From NCBI GenBank assembly GCA_014904985.1, contig MU128914.1, positions 62,001 through 126,000 on the forward strand: a DNA stretch of 64,000 bases, given 5' to 3'. A program made the translations under genes and the position numbers. How positions within the stretch are numbered: the first letter of the stretch is position 1; every line of letters begins with the position of its first letter. The notes below the pieces were generated by a model, which was not told the origin of the DNA, did no database searches, and saw only the letters and a program-made list of their open reading frames with translations. Shown here piece after piece: positions 37,184 to 49,561 of this stretch. Source of the stretch: Hydnum rufescens UP504. Taxonomy: Eukaryota; Basidiomycota; Agaricomycetes; Cantharellales; Hydnaceae.

Positions 37184-40100
37184 ATGAGTACATCTACGAC
37201 TGGGGTGACGCACATCCAGAGAAAGGCGCCTGAAACCGAATCTGATGTCAGCGCCGTGTTATTCAACGACCGCCATGAACTCACCATCCCATTCATTGAT
37301 AATCGCAGTTCTTATCTTTTAAAGCACTTAGTCGCTCACACTTACGGTTATCCACCCCAATATCTAATGCAAAGCTCTGGACTGGACCAACCCAACTTTT
37401 CGCAGTGTCAAACACGTTAGGGTGGTTTGCAGCTGGCAGGGACCAAAGTTTGCCCCATCCCACCGTATGTGCAGAGTATTCCATGACGATCATTTCCTCT
37501 AGGCTTTATTCTTTCCCCCTTGCGTGAGCTTCGAGAAGCATTCAAGGACACCCAGAAAGCCTTCCATCCGCGGCTCACCGTAGATTTGGGCCATAAGCCA
37601 ATCATCATCAAGTTTGCACACGAGAGGTTAATTGTTGCACAGCTTAACGGACTCGTCGACGTATACGATGTTTCATCCCTCCGCAATCCTGTACACATAT
37701 TTTGTCCGAATTCATTGACTACCTGTGACTCATACCTGCGGTTACAGGGCATTTCAAACCCTTTGGCACCCGTGCATACATTTACACACTCGTCAGAACC
37801 CATCCGGGACGTTCAACCAAATCCATTCGACAGACCTGAGCTAGTGGCTATCCTCCGTGGTAATGTGCGAATAGGTACTCGAGTGGAGATCCTCGACCTG
37901 AAAGTCTTCTCGCTGATGCTGGCACTCGATGTCATGTCGAGCCAGCACGCACAGACCTGCAGTAAGTCCCTATCCTTTATTATTACAAGTCGAACTCCAG
38001 TTAATATTATCCCAGTGTCATGGTCCCCAAAGGGGAAGCAAATTGTGGTCGGAAATGTTAGTGGGGAACTCGTCCAGTATTCCCCTGATGGTGTTCAGAA
38101 GGCCGTTACCCCTCCGCCTCAAGCGTGTACTGGATGGGCTGTGTCTTCAGCGATCTGGATGGAGAACACTGTTTTCCACACGGTGTACTCCAGCGTTGGA
38201 CTGACCAGGTATACTGAAGACCTGTATCGTGAGGACTACGAGCCATATACGATATTAAAAGATAAGACTACGATCACTGAGATCTCTCACCCTGATCCAA
38301 CACCCGCATTCGGCGATAGCTCACGTGAAGGAGCCAGATTTCTCCTTCACTTGAGGGATTGGACACCAATGAAACATCTTCTCATCGTCGCTGATCCGCC
38401 ATCCACTGATGTTGGTGTCATTCTCTGCCGTATGGACAGTCCAGGGGATTGGAGTACCCTCGTACTCGAGGAAACATCTCGTGTAGTCTTGCCTACCGAT
38501 GAACAAGGCGGTGATACATATCCAATTGGGGTCGAGCTGGATCTCACCAGCACCGAGGCCGTCAATATGGCCACATTCGGTGGCGATGAAACACCTGCCG
38601 TGCCACCCTCTCCCGTACTTTATGTTTATGCCAGCACAGGTGATCTTGCTGCCTACCATATACTCAATAGCATTTCTCCGTCGTTTCCAGGCATGGTGAA
38701 GGAGATCGCCCACGAAACACCAAGTGCTGATCCAAGTGCCAGTATGGAAGAAACGATGTCTTCCCTGTCAACATCGTTTCCCTCGTCCTCGTCGAATCCA
38801 ATGGTGGCACCAGCTTTCGGGCAATCGAGTTTCGGCACACCCCTCGTGCTTCGGTGTTCGGCCAAACTTCGTTTGTTCGACCGCGTCTGCGTTCGGAGCT
38901 CCGCCGTCGTCATCTTCCTCCTTAGCGCCCACTCGGAGTACCCCATCATTTACGTCTTCTAGTAGTCAGGGTGGATTCTCCGCCTTCGCTAACAATTCGT
39001 CCGTTGGTTCCTTTGCGTTCGCTGGCGCTGCGAAGGCTCCATTTGCTGGATCTACTGTCCCCACAAGTCCACCCAACATCTTTGGGGCTCCGGGCGCCTC
39101 AGGAACACCCCCAACTTTTGGAGGATTTGGAAAGCCACAACAAACGCAAACGTCCACTTCTGTTTTCTCGTCGCTGTCATTCGGAAATAGTCCGCCTGCG
39201 GGCTCGCAGCCTTCGGCATTTGGATCGGTTCCAGCATCATCAACCGCTCCGTTCAGCACTTCCTCTGCGTTTGGTAATGCCGCCCCACCAACTTCAGGCA
39301 TATCCGGACAAGCTGGCACCCCCACATTTGGGGCACAAAACACTGCGTTTAGTTCTTCCAGTGCGGGAGCTCCCGGAGGCATGGATGTTACGAATGATTC
39401 TCCACCTGGCACACCACCCAGTGTATTCGTCTCCCCACCATCTGGTTCATCCGCTCCTTTACCCTCCGTGATTGCTCCAGCGAAAGGTTTCGGTGCTTTT
39501 GGCTCATTCGGAACGGGTACTTCGGCATTCTCCAGAGCCGCACAGCAATCATCATCTACGCCTCCCCAGCCGACAGCATTTTCTGGTGGTGCCAGTACTT
39601 TCGGGAGTAACAGTTTCTCATCTGGAACACCATCCAGCACCCCTGCATTTGGGGCTCCTTCCCAGCTTGGCGCTCCCAAATCAGTTTTTGGGGTCACAGC
39701 ATCCCATACATTCGGTGCATCCAAACCAGGCTTCTCTGGATCCACACTTGGTGCAACACCTTCACGGCCTGCTGAGGCAAGCGTTGTCTCCTCGACCGGC
39801 GGCTTCTCAGCATTCAGGACGGGTTCCGGGAGTTTTGCATCGCTGGCTTCGATCGCACCTTCAACACCTGCCTTCGCCGCACCAAGTGAGTATAAGCCTA
39901 TCAAATTGCTTCCCTCATTTCCTATATGTCTCTTTTCACAGCCCAAAGCCCAAGCCCGTTGCCGTCAGTGTTTGGGACGGCCCAGACATCCAGTGCTTCT
40001 ACTGCGGCAGTATCGGCCCCACGAACGGTCCACCATGATGATGATGACGATGACGATAAAGACAAAGTGATGAAGAGTCGCTTCGACGAAGATGTGATCG

Positions 40101-43100
40101 CCAACCAGGATCCTCGGGACGTCGCGGCTTTTGGAACGGTGTCAGTTGATGTCAGACCTCTAGCACCCCTTGATGTAAGCATTCGGGATGAGGACCGGAA
40201 AGGCCCATCTTCCCCGCCTCTCAGTGGGCTCACCTTCGGCAACGAAGAAGGATCTCGATCCACCAGTCCTTTCCTCTCTGTTGAGCCCTCGCCCACGAGT
40301 AGCCCACCAATACGCACCCCTCCTGAGCTCTTGAGACCACATGAGGCCACTACCCCCACTACGGAAGAAGGGCGTCATGTAGTAGAGCCAGCCGTCCCCG
40401 AACTGGAGGAATCTCCACTAAAAGTAGAAGAGGAAGAAAGCACTACTCCCGAAGGATCCCCTGTTAAGTCATCTCTGCCCCTGCGACCGCCAAGTGCTCC
40501 GCCCACGAACAAACCGACACCTACGGCTCCCACTGCTACTACTTCTACTGGTTCGCTGTCCAGTCGGTTATCACCATCAGCTCCCTCTCCACCACCGACT
40601 CTGGGTCTTGGCCGTCCTTCGTCAGTCCCTTCAAGGTTTGGAGTGGGATCGGCGAGTCCATTTGTCCCGGCCCGAAGCTCGCCCCTGGCAGCCAGCCCGC
40701 CGATATCTCGAAAAGATGTTAGCGACAGTCCGTCGCCTCCCAAACCAGATCGTGCCAGTGGTGGAATATTCTCCAAGAAATCGTCTCCAGAGCCAGATGA
40801 TGAGGAAGAACTCAACGACCTCCTTAAGAAGGTCCAAGGATCTCCGGTCAAGGGGAAGGTCAAGCTACTACCACTACAGGACAGTGCTGGTGGGACTATC
40901 TCTGCCCCTGTACCTCAGCATCCTTCCTTAAAGCCTGCACCAACATTAACTCCGTCTCCGTCGGCCATTTCGCTCCCCTTATCTGATGAACCAAAATCTA
41001 TTCCCCGGCCAAAGACACCCCCCCTGTTAACTTCCTTTGGTTTTGCTGGCACTAAGAAGCCGATCGGCAATCTGAACAATAGAGGGACACCGCCCCCATC
41101 TGGAGTTCAGGAAGAGAGAACAACAGCCGATGGCCTAAGCGTAAGTGGCTCGGCAACAGCGAAGACGCCTCTGGGCGACGTTGCTGGCCTCTCTTTCCCT
41201 CGGGAAGGCTCTAGTAGCCTGGCCACCTCAGTATTTGCTTCGCCTCAAAGCTTGGCACTCGCAGCACCAACCCCTTCCTCGGTCGACGCCCATTCTCCCG
41301 TAATATTCGGTGGGTTTCCTAAACCCCATCCCTCAACCTCGGTTCCTTCGGCACTTGCGAAAGAGCAGACCCGAGCTATGGGAAACCCGGGCCTCCAACG
41401 CAGCCAGCCATGACTTCTGCAAAGGAAACGCGGCCGGCAGAGGACTCCAAACCTGGAATCAACAACGAAGTGAATCGCATTGTGGACCATCATGGAGCGA
41501 GAGTTGGACCAGGTGTGTATATCTCTCTTTTGCGCCTAATTTTGTCATTCATAATGTAGCCTCCCTTATTCAGCTTCGCACGATTGCATTACAGTGCAGC
41601 GAGTTACAGCGGGGTATTGTAGCCAGCAAGCACAACAAAGCTGGCTTTTTTGATGATGTATCTGGATGGTCTCTCGGAGATCTTAAAGCCCTTCGTCGAC
41701 AGACAGACGCTCTGGAGGATGACACCCTGATTCTTGAAGATCAAAGCCTCGCGTTGAAAAGCGAGATCGCCGAATTGCAAAGCCTGTTGCTAAAGGGTGA
41801 GCTCACTCCGTGTTCTGTCCGTAATTCGCTAGAGTGTTCGATGCTGAGATGAACCTCTCCGTTTATCTTCACAGCGGAAACAAATAAGCAGGAGGCGGAA
41901 AGATTCTTGAGGGCTCGAGAGGATAAGAACTTTGCTAAGCTACTCAAGGTCCGTGCTCTCGGACCAGAGCACCTCGAAAACCAAACTCGGCTTCGTCGAT
42001 CCATTCAAGTGGGTGTCTAGCTTTGCACATCCTCCGTTTGCGAATATTGGGCTGATCCTGTCCTTAAAGCTTGCCCATGATCGGGTACAACAACTTGAAG
42101 ACCAGATCGCCGCAATGAAAACTAAGGTCACTCGAGCCAAGGCCGGAGAGAGCCCTTTAAAGTCAGTGATTTCACATCCATTCATTCATCATTTTGTTAA
42201 ATTATCTCGTATTCAGAGCCCCATCTCTGGATGTCATTGCGCGGGCCATTGCCAACATTGAAACTGGAGCCCTTGAGAAGCGGAACCAGATGAATGCATT
42301 GACGGAGCGCATCGAAGCACTTGATCTGGACGAAAGCGTTGAATCCCCCCCTTCCGAACCTGTAGAAATTAAAGATAAGGGCAAGGGTCGGTTTAGCCGT
42401 GAGCGAACTCCTCTGGGTGATGTGCTTGCGCGCTCCACTATTACCCCTCGTGTAACATCGGCCACAGCTGCTGCGCTCAATGCCGAACGATCGGCTGCCA
42501 GACTAAAATCCGCGTTACAATCCGTTCGTTCGGCGCCTGCACTCAACACCTCCGTAGTCCCAAAGCCAGTGGACAACGCCAAACTCGCCCAAGGCTTTGC
42601 CGTCTCCTTGGCAATGATCACTGTTTCACCAAGAAAGCAGCCTCTAGACCCCACGGCTTCTGTCCCAACCTTCCTCAAAAGCCCTAATCCAGACGTGCTT
42701 TCCACGCCCCCTCCCAAGTTTTTCATACCACCTGATGCACGACTTCCACCAATGGAGAGCCTCTCTCCATCTGAGCCCTATGTCTCTCCATCCCCATCTG
42801 CGGAGGCTGAAAAACGTTTCAGAGGAAGTAGGACTAAGCAGCATTCGAAATCTGTTCCTATCAGACGCTCTCCAGAAATGACCTTTTCCTCGACAGCCGC
42901 GGCATCCTCCCTCGGGTCCCTGGCTCCTCCTGTCAACCTACCCCCTCCCACTCCAGCATTCAGTTTTGGATCGCTGCCTAGCGGCAATGCACCCATTCGT
43001 AATCCCCTCATGTTTGGCTTCGGAAATATCTCCATTCCCACTACGACCCCGGCAGAACGCAGTGAGCCGGTGGAAGCGCCTACAAATCTCCCCGCTCCAA

Positions 43101-43321
43101 GACCGGAGGAGGCAAGCCCCGCTTGGTCAGCCTCAGCACGGGCACCTACACGGCAAGATTCTTCACCTAACCCCGGAATATCCGCTCGTGAGCGGCAGCA
43201 ATCAGGCGCCGAGTTCCTTGCAGCTTTGGCAGAAGAAGAGCTTGATGAGGAGGAAGGAGTTAGTGATGAGTACGAGTCAGAAGAAACTGACGGTGACGAG
43301 GCCCATTGGGATGAAGTGTAA
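37184..43321 (+). CDS. NUP159: Nup159/Nup214-type nucleoporin
   Basis: Cytoplasmic-face nucleoporin. In yeast its propeller recruits the DEAD-box helicase Dbp5 for mRNA export. The N-terminal beta-propeller spans about 37184-38750 (GFILSPLRELREAF, PVSWSPKGKQIVVGNVSGEL, PVLYVYASTGDLAAYHI). A long Ser/Pro/Thr-rich FG region follows (38750-39890: SAFG, PSFG, FGAP, FGS repeats), then acidic and Pro-rich linkers to about 41400. Coiled-coil exons run from 41560 to 42300 (LRTIALQCSELQRGI, LKALRRQTDALEDDTL), and an Asp/Glu tail stops at 43319-43321. Frame is lost by one missing base at about 38846 and 38875 (FGTP..GASVFGQTSFG..STASAFGAP needs two extra Gs). It is lost again at the CCC at 41370-41372 (before SYGKPGPPTQPAM). 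Otherwise complete. Confidence 0.88.
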
Positions 43322-43517
43322 ATAGGAATATTCATTGTACACAATACGATATTCTGCCCATATTATATCCTGTTCTATCTGTACCAGCGACCTCTAGTTT
43401 CCAACTAAACGGGTGACTGGCTGCCATGCTCAACAACACTAAAATCACTGTATTCCTTGAAGGGTCTGTTTTCACGATCACATGTCTAGATGCGGAGAGA
43501 GCCGAAAATTTCTCCAT

Positions 43518-45064
43518 ATGTCGAGCGCACCTAGCACATCTCCAGCGCCTGGACCCAGTATATCAACGCCATTAAGGAAGCGGAGGCCAACAGATCCGGC
43601 GCGCTAAGTGCCCTCGAATACACTGGAATCCCAAGGAGCTGGCTCAAACGACCGAAATTACCATCGCGAAATTGGTTAATATTCTTGAGTGTAGTTTCTA
43701 CGTCCCTTTATCTTTACTGGGATGATCGGCGTCAGTGCAAGGCAATTAAGAACGAATATATTAATCGCGTGCGCCACCTGGCTCAGGCTCCCCTTGTGAG
43801 CTGGGACCAGCCTCGGAAAGTTCGAGTCTATGCGTGTAAATGGCCTGGCGACGAGGAGTATGATCGCAGCATGAATATTTCCGAAAATACCTTAAAGTAC
43901 GTTGTGTCCCGTCAGTCATGTTCTATTATACTCAACTTTCGCAGCCAATATTTGTAGCTGCAGCAATTGACTTCGAGATGAAGAATGGGAATCATCACGG
44001 TGCTCTTGCGGACTTAATAAAGGAGCGATCGAAAGAGTGGCGTTTGGAAGACTTGGGTGTATTTCCGCCTCTAAATCCTTTGTTACGACCAAAGACGGAC
44101 GCCGATCGTCGAAGAGAACGTGAACGCGAAATGGAGGGAGGGACCATTCTTATCGGTCGGCATACATTCAAAGAATATATGCACGGGTTGAAGCGCGGGT
44201 GGACAGAGAGCCTCGTCAAAGTAGACGAAGATGAGATCTTGGCGAGATCCCTGCAGAATGACGGGCACTTTGATGAACCAGGCGATGGTCATCCATCTGA
44301 CTCGGGCGAAGATACCGTTGGACTGGAGACAGACCAGAATATTCCTTCAACTAGCCTAAAACATGCGCCAGGCCTTCCATTCTCTCCCGGATTCCGGCGC
44401 GTGCCTCCAAATCCTCGACCTACAGGGCCGTGGCCACATTCCACATCACCCTCAATATCGGATCGCTTAGACGCCACGCCCTCAACGATACCCCCACAAC
44501 CTCCCCTCCTTCTAGTGCATTACTCGGTTCGTCTCGGATTCCTCAATATTCCATTTATGATCTACGATTTCTTCAACGAGCGCAAGAATATGCGCAATGG
44601 GTGCGAGGCGGCCTATCGACTTGTCATGGCTCAAACCCGGCCATTTCGTCCCACCCTCCAGCCCTGACACCGACTTAACTTTTGATCTTGAAACCGAGGC
44701 GAACTATGGCCGTTCTTACCGCGACACCCCCAAGATCATAGAAAATGCTCGGAAGGGATACTACAGTGAACTCCCTGCCAAGCTCAAGGTGGCACGAACC
44801 CTCGCGCGCAATGAGCGTGAGCCTACCAAGGACGAGATGAATTACCCGCCTCCAACGGAGGTAGAGTTAAGGGCTCAAAGGCTTAAAAAGGAGAAGAGGT
44901 GGCGCGAGGATGAGAATGCCTTTATGTGGCTCAAGGAGGGCACGGATGTGAAATGGGACCCCAGATTCGAAGGTGCGCTCGACATCTTCCGGGATCCCAC
45001 CGAGGAGGAAGTTCGAAATGTTTCCCCTATTCCCAAAGATGAAGAATGGGCGACGGAAAAGTAG
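43518..45064 (+). CDS. TIM54: Mitochondrial inner-membrane translocase subunit Tim54
   Basis: Tim54 is part of the TIM22 complex that inserts carrier proteins into the mitochondrial inner membrane. The readable parts are SGALSALEYTGIPRSWLKRP, LPSRNWLIFLSVVSTSLYLY (single membrane span), WDDRRQCKAIKNEYINRVRH, RKVRVYACKWPGDEEYDRSM, PIFVAAAIDFEMKNGNHHGA, PPQPPLLLV and a long charged C-terminal part (NYPPPTEVELRAQRLKKEKR). An ATG at 43518 gives a Ser/Pro-rich start. Frame breaks: a base is missing after RSM near 43874 (YFRKYLKP needs it), an extra G lies at about 44640, and the N-terminal frame shifts near 43604. The stop is at 45062-45064. The order of conserved blocks makes the identity firm in spite of the breaks. 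Confidence 0.85.
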
Positions 45065-45199
45065 ATATTGGGCTAACCATCACACTTTAATATTCGGGCC
45101 ACAAACATGACTCATCTGCATTTGCTTCCGCTACGCCATGTATATAAGGCATAACATCGTAGGATTTGGCACTTGGTATCAGACGAACCTGCGGACGCG

Positions 45200-46570
45200 A
45201 TGGCCTTGACGAATACCGTCCTGTGGCACCAAACACCGCTCCTCCATTCCGAGAGTATCACCTCTCGCTTAGGATGCGATGTTTATCTCAAGCTCGAGGT
45301 GGTGCACTTCCCGTATGGATATTATATCATGTTAAATCATCGTCGTGCCATAGATCTTCCAGCCTTCCCAATCCTTCAAATATCGCGGCCAGGCGTTCTT
45401 TGTGCAAGAGGCGTTGAAACAGCATGGCCCTGATGTCCACCTTGTCATAGCATCTAGTGGCAATGCGGCCCTCGCTTTAGCCCACGTGTGCCAGACTCTT
45501 CACGTCAAGTGCACTGTGTTTCTTCCAAGCGAAGCTGCTAAGAAGAATATGTTGGATACTCTGGACCGTCTGGCTGTAAATCTTATTGTTGTCCCTGGAG
45601 AATATTACGCGGATGCATTGGTAAAGGCAATGGAATTTGTGGCTACAGATAAAAACATGTGAGTTATGTCTTCGGAAGGTTGCAGTGGTCGGGGTGTTGC
45701 TAATTCAGTCAGTGTCCTTGCCCCTACCTACGATCATCCTGCTTTGTGGAAAGGAATTTCTTCGATGATATCTGAGGTTGCGGAACAGTTACCCAAGGCC
45801 ACTTCTCCTCCCGATGCTATCGTATGTAGTGTAGGAGGAGGTTCGATGCTGACGGGTACACTTCTCGGGTGTGCTGAACAAGGGTGGGATGATGGTGACA
45901 TTAATTTCCTCGGACGCTGATCTCAATGGGTATACAATACTCATATATCCTTTTAGTCCATGTAGTGGCTCTGGAGACTCAGGGCGCTGACGCTTTTTAT
46001 CATTCTGTCCTCTCAACTGAATCTGCGTCATTTGTTCTGCCTCGTGGAATCACGACACACGTCTCTCCCGAACACGAAATCACTATCGCGACGCTTCCTG
46101 AAGTCACGTCATGCGTCACATCCCTTGGGGCGACCTCCTCCGCCGGCACTACCATTAAAATGGCTGTTGAACGCCGGGCAAGTGGACATGGTGGCCTAAC
46201 ATGTGTTACAATCCCAGATGAGTCCAGCATGCAAACTTGCCTCGATTTTGCTGGTGAGAAAATCGATGGATGAGAGACGTCTTCGCTAATCCCCTTTAAT
46301 GTGTACCCTTCTATAGATGACACCAAACTTCTGGTGGAATTGGCCGCGTCCACAACGCTAACACCAGCTTATTCATCCGTCCTATTCGATAGCATATTCG
46401 GGGATACTATGAAGCCTGTATCTGGTAGGAGACGTAGTATCGTTTTCATAGTGTGCGGGGGTTTCAAGATATCTCCCACTGATCTGGAAACCTATCGCGT
46501 TCACCTGCTGCAGACGAGTGGGGTCGCGAGAGTGGCCTGGGTCAATGGTCGCTCTGTGCCACTATCTTGA
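45200..46570 (+). CDS. CHA1: L-serine/L-threonine dehydratase (PLP enzyme)
   Basis: Catabolic serine/threonine ammonia-lyase, deaminating L-Ser to pyruvate and L-Thr to 2-oxobutyrate. The start at 45200 (MALTNTVLWHQTPLLHSES) is typical. Exon 2 carries QPSQSFKYRGQAFFVQEALK with the PLP lysine in SFKYRG. Then follow ASSGNAALALAHVCQTL and CTVFLPSEAAKKNMLD. The next exons read VLAPTYDHPALWKG, VCSVGGGSMLTGTLLG (PLP phosphate-binding glycine loop) and VVALETQGADAFYHSVL. The C-terminal part reads DTKLLVELAASTTLTPAYSS and SIVFIVCGGFKISPTDLE, stop at 46568-46570. Four or more introns have matching phases. A second in-frame ATG upstream (45173) is possible. No frame break was seen. Confidence 0.88.
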
Positions 46571-46921
46571 CTGGTCTAAGATTGGGGGGTCTTCGTTTCT
46601 GACACTCTACGACGACTGTGATGGACGACCTATGTTGTGCCTTGTAACTTTCTGAACGTGGTCCCCCCCGCATACGATCAATAAGAATAGGGAATCATGC
46701 TACCCCCATCGTGAGAAATAGTTTTTCAAACCGAGGCCGATGAAGTACAGTATCTGCGTTATAATTGAACGGTGATACTGAATCGTCAGCCCCATAGATG
46801 TGCGACTGACAAGGATATTGTGCATCAGACATTGAAAGGGTACAGGACATGAATCGCTTGAGCAACGTCAGAATCGAGTCTAACATCAATTGGACAGCAC
46901 CAATAATACCAACACGCTCCC
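46571..46921. other. Convergent 3' spacer, dehydratase / RING gene
   Basis: About 350 bases between two facing stop codons, holding both transcript ends. A small minus open frame at 46695-46889 has no recognisable feature. Nothing else was seen. Confidence 0.4.
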
Positions 46922-49231
46922 TTATATCAAGTCGATACCTAAATCCCCTCCACTCGTACTCGATCTTCCGCCGCCGATCCGCCTATCGAGGGTCTCCCTC
47001 ACGCTACCGGTGCTGAACTTGCGCCTACTCTTTCGTTTTGGACTGCAGTCTCCTGTACTAGTGGCAGAGGTCTCCATGGGCAGCTCATCATCAGAGGTCT
47101 GCTCTTCCAGCTCGAGTACTCGCGAGGACGCTTTGCATTGCGGGATTTAGAATGCGGAAGTGGTTTGACTGGACGAATGGGAGGTAGTGGAGATGGAGCA
47201 CGAGCACGAGCTACTGTATATCGTGGGATGGAGGGCGATCCAACTGGACTTTGGGTATCAAGCGCGGCAGCGAGAGGCTCGTCCTCGCTATCCGGGATGA
47301 CGTCGACGAGGACGGGTAAATTTGGCCGAGCAGGTCGTTGCACTTCATGGTTTCGATTCGGGTGAGCCAACGGGATGCTATCAGTATGGGATAGTCATAA
47401 AAGTCCGCAGGGGGCGCACATGATGAGCATCTCTTGCATGGTCCTACTGTAGGCGACGAATCACCGGGAGATAAAACGGTGAGAGGCGAATCTTGGTCTT
47501 TTGTTGGTGAATCTGAATCTCTGATCTTGAAGTACTATAATGGTCAAAGAGAAATAAATTGCATTGATTTGTAGACATTGGACATGTCGAACCTCGTCTC
47601 GCCAATGATCTGCCTCCTGTTTCATCTTGCGTATTTGCAGAGCGTTGTTTGCGAGAGTCGAATCTTTGGTTTCGAGCTCTCTGCAATACCATCCAATTCA
47701 AAGTAGGGACCGCGACGAAGTCGTGCAGACTCACTTGCTATATTGTGCGACCATGGATTCTGCGTCGCGGAGCTTGAGGGGTATAATTATTGACAACCAT
47801 ATAGGAACAGAATCAAAATTCCGTCTCTCGCATACCTTAGATTTGAGGCTAAGGTTGGTATCAACACGCGCATCACCCTGCGCCTCTATATCTCGGATTT
47901 TGAGCTTCGCATCACGCAAACGTCTGAAAAGGGGGAGGGGGGGACATGTTGAAGCTGCCTCTTGTGAAAGTGACAGAATATGAACGCACGACTCCCTATC
48001 AGCAATTTCTTCATCTAATCCTTTGATCTATGATTCACCCGGTCAAAAGGGTGAGAAGAGATAAACGAATCAGTCCATTCACCTTACGCTCCAACTGTTT
48101 GTTGCGTTGCAGAGTGATTTCAGCCTCTTTGCGACTGTCGGCAGCAGCATCCTGCAAGCTGTCACGTTCCCTATGGAATGAGGGTAAGATACATTGATTT
48201 GACACCACAAACAGAAACCATCCTACGTCTCTGTATCCTCTAACTAGAATATACTTAGATATTTGGAAACTGACGTACTGGGAAGGAGTCTTTGGTTCCA
48301 CGCACCAGTGAACGTAGCTCCTCAATTTCCTGTTCTCGAGTCTCAGATTCTTCCACAAGTTCTTTGTACCTCAACTTTGATGCCCGAAGTTTGCTATGCA
48401 ATAGGTGCCCAGGGTTCAGATTCGCGTTGCACTTTATCAAGGAGTCGCTCACTCTTTGACACGAGCATTGTTCGCCTGAAGATCATCCATTACGTCTTTG
48501 GCACGGGAATAGTCGGCTAATGCTTGGTTTAGTTGCACTTCAAGAGTTTTGACTTTCCCTTGTGAGGTCAGAAGGGCCCTTTCAGCTGTCCTTACTCTGT
48601 CGCCCGACATTTTCTCATGTAGGACCTTGAATTGAAGGAAATCGACACGGAGGAGCAGGCGTGTCAATGCAACCTAATAACAACGCATGAGCATCCACCG
48701 TGTTGGGAATTGGAATATTCTATGAGATTTATACACACCCTAGTCTCTAAGTCCTTATTGCCTCGACGCCATTACACCACTTCTTGACATCATCTAGTAC
48801 TTTGACAAGGACGGCGGCTGACGATTCGATCCCCAAAAGGGACATACGGTTCGCAATGCTAGCAGCCTCGTCACGTTGTCCTTGAGTGAATGACATTGGG
48901 GATGGATCGGCTTCAACGATTGGCCCTAACTGCGGGAGAGCCTGGGCTTCCGCTGCATGTGCTCGATCAAAGTCAATGAATAGCCTTATTATCTCCTGAT
49001 GCGAGTATGGCCGGCGGCAGTCCGGGCAACAAGGATGGCCAGTTTGCTGGCTATGTCGCTCAAGACACCTCGTGCAGTAGCAGTGTCCTGACGTTTGTAA
49101 ACACAAGTTTGGATTTAAATATGGGAGAAGTTAACGGGATACGATGTTTTGGCTGACCGCACAGAAGCGCGGCTGGGATGCAGGCGGATGCGTCGTATTC
49201 TTGATTGCAGATCGCGCATTCGGGCACCATG
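46922..49231 (-). CDS. RING-finger, coiled-coil protein (probable E3 ubiquitin ligase)
   Basis: The start at 49231 gives MVPECAICNQEYDASACIPA. After an intron it continues CGHCYCTRCLERHSQQ and CCPDCRRPYSHQEIIRLF, a complete C3HC4-type RING at residues 5-46 or so. Then come FTQGQRDEAASIANRMSLLG and a long helical region over 47700-48700 (LEVQLNQALADYSRAKDVMD, LRSLVRG, LRLRDAKLKIRDIEAQ), suggesting a coiled coil. The C-terminal part is basic, Pro/Ser-rich and acidic in patches (VDVIPDSEDEPLAAAL, TSDDELPMETSATS) and ends DRRIGGGRSSTSGGDLGIDL, stop at 46922. One base is missing near 47130, where HSKSRNAK must join RVLELEEQTSDDEL. The substrate and exact orthologue are not known. Confidence 0.7.
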
Positions 49232-49561
49232 GCTCACCACACAAAATCAACCCACGCCCTGAAGAGGAAGGAAAATTTATCGCGTTCGCCGGGGGAACGA
49301 GATGAAATAGTAAGGCTTCCAGGAGTTATTGGCCTCCAAGAGTACTGAAGGGTGGCGGGTTGGCGGAGGCAATCTGTGCGAGTTGCCGACACAATTACAA
49401 GACAAGACGGATCACAAAACGCGCACAGGAGCTTAGAGAGTCCCACCCTCATACATTAGTCTACACCACTGCATACGTAGGTATATTTACCTATCACGAC
49501 ACGGCCCTCGGTCTCGGCGTCTGCCGGTAGCCTGACGCGGTTCACTCTCACAATAGTGCCC
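49232..49561. promoter_or_regulatory. Divergent intergenic region, RING gene / YTP1
   Basis: 330 bases between two outward-facing starts, so a shared promoter region. No TATA box or named site was recognised. A minus open frame at 49234-49452 has no conserved features. Confidence 0.45.
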
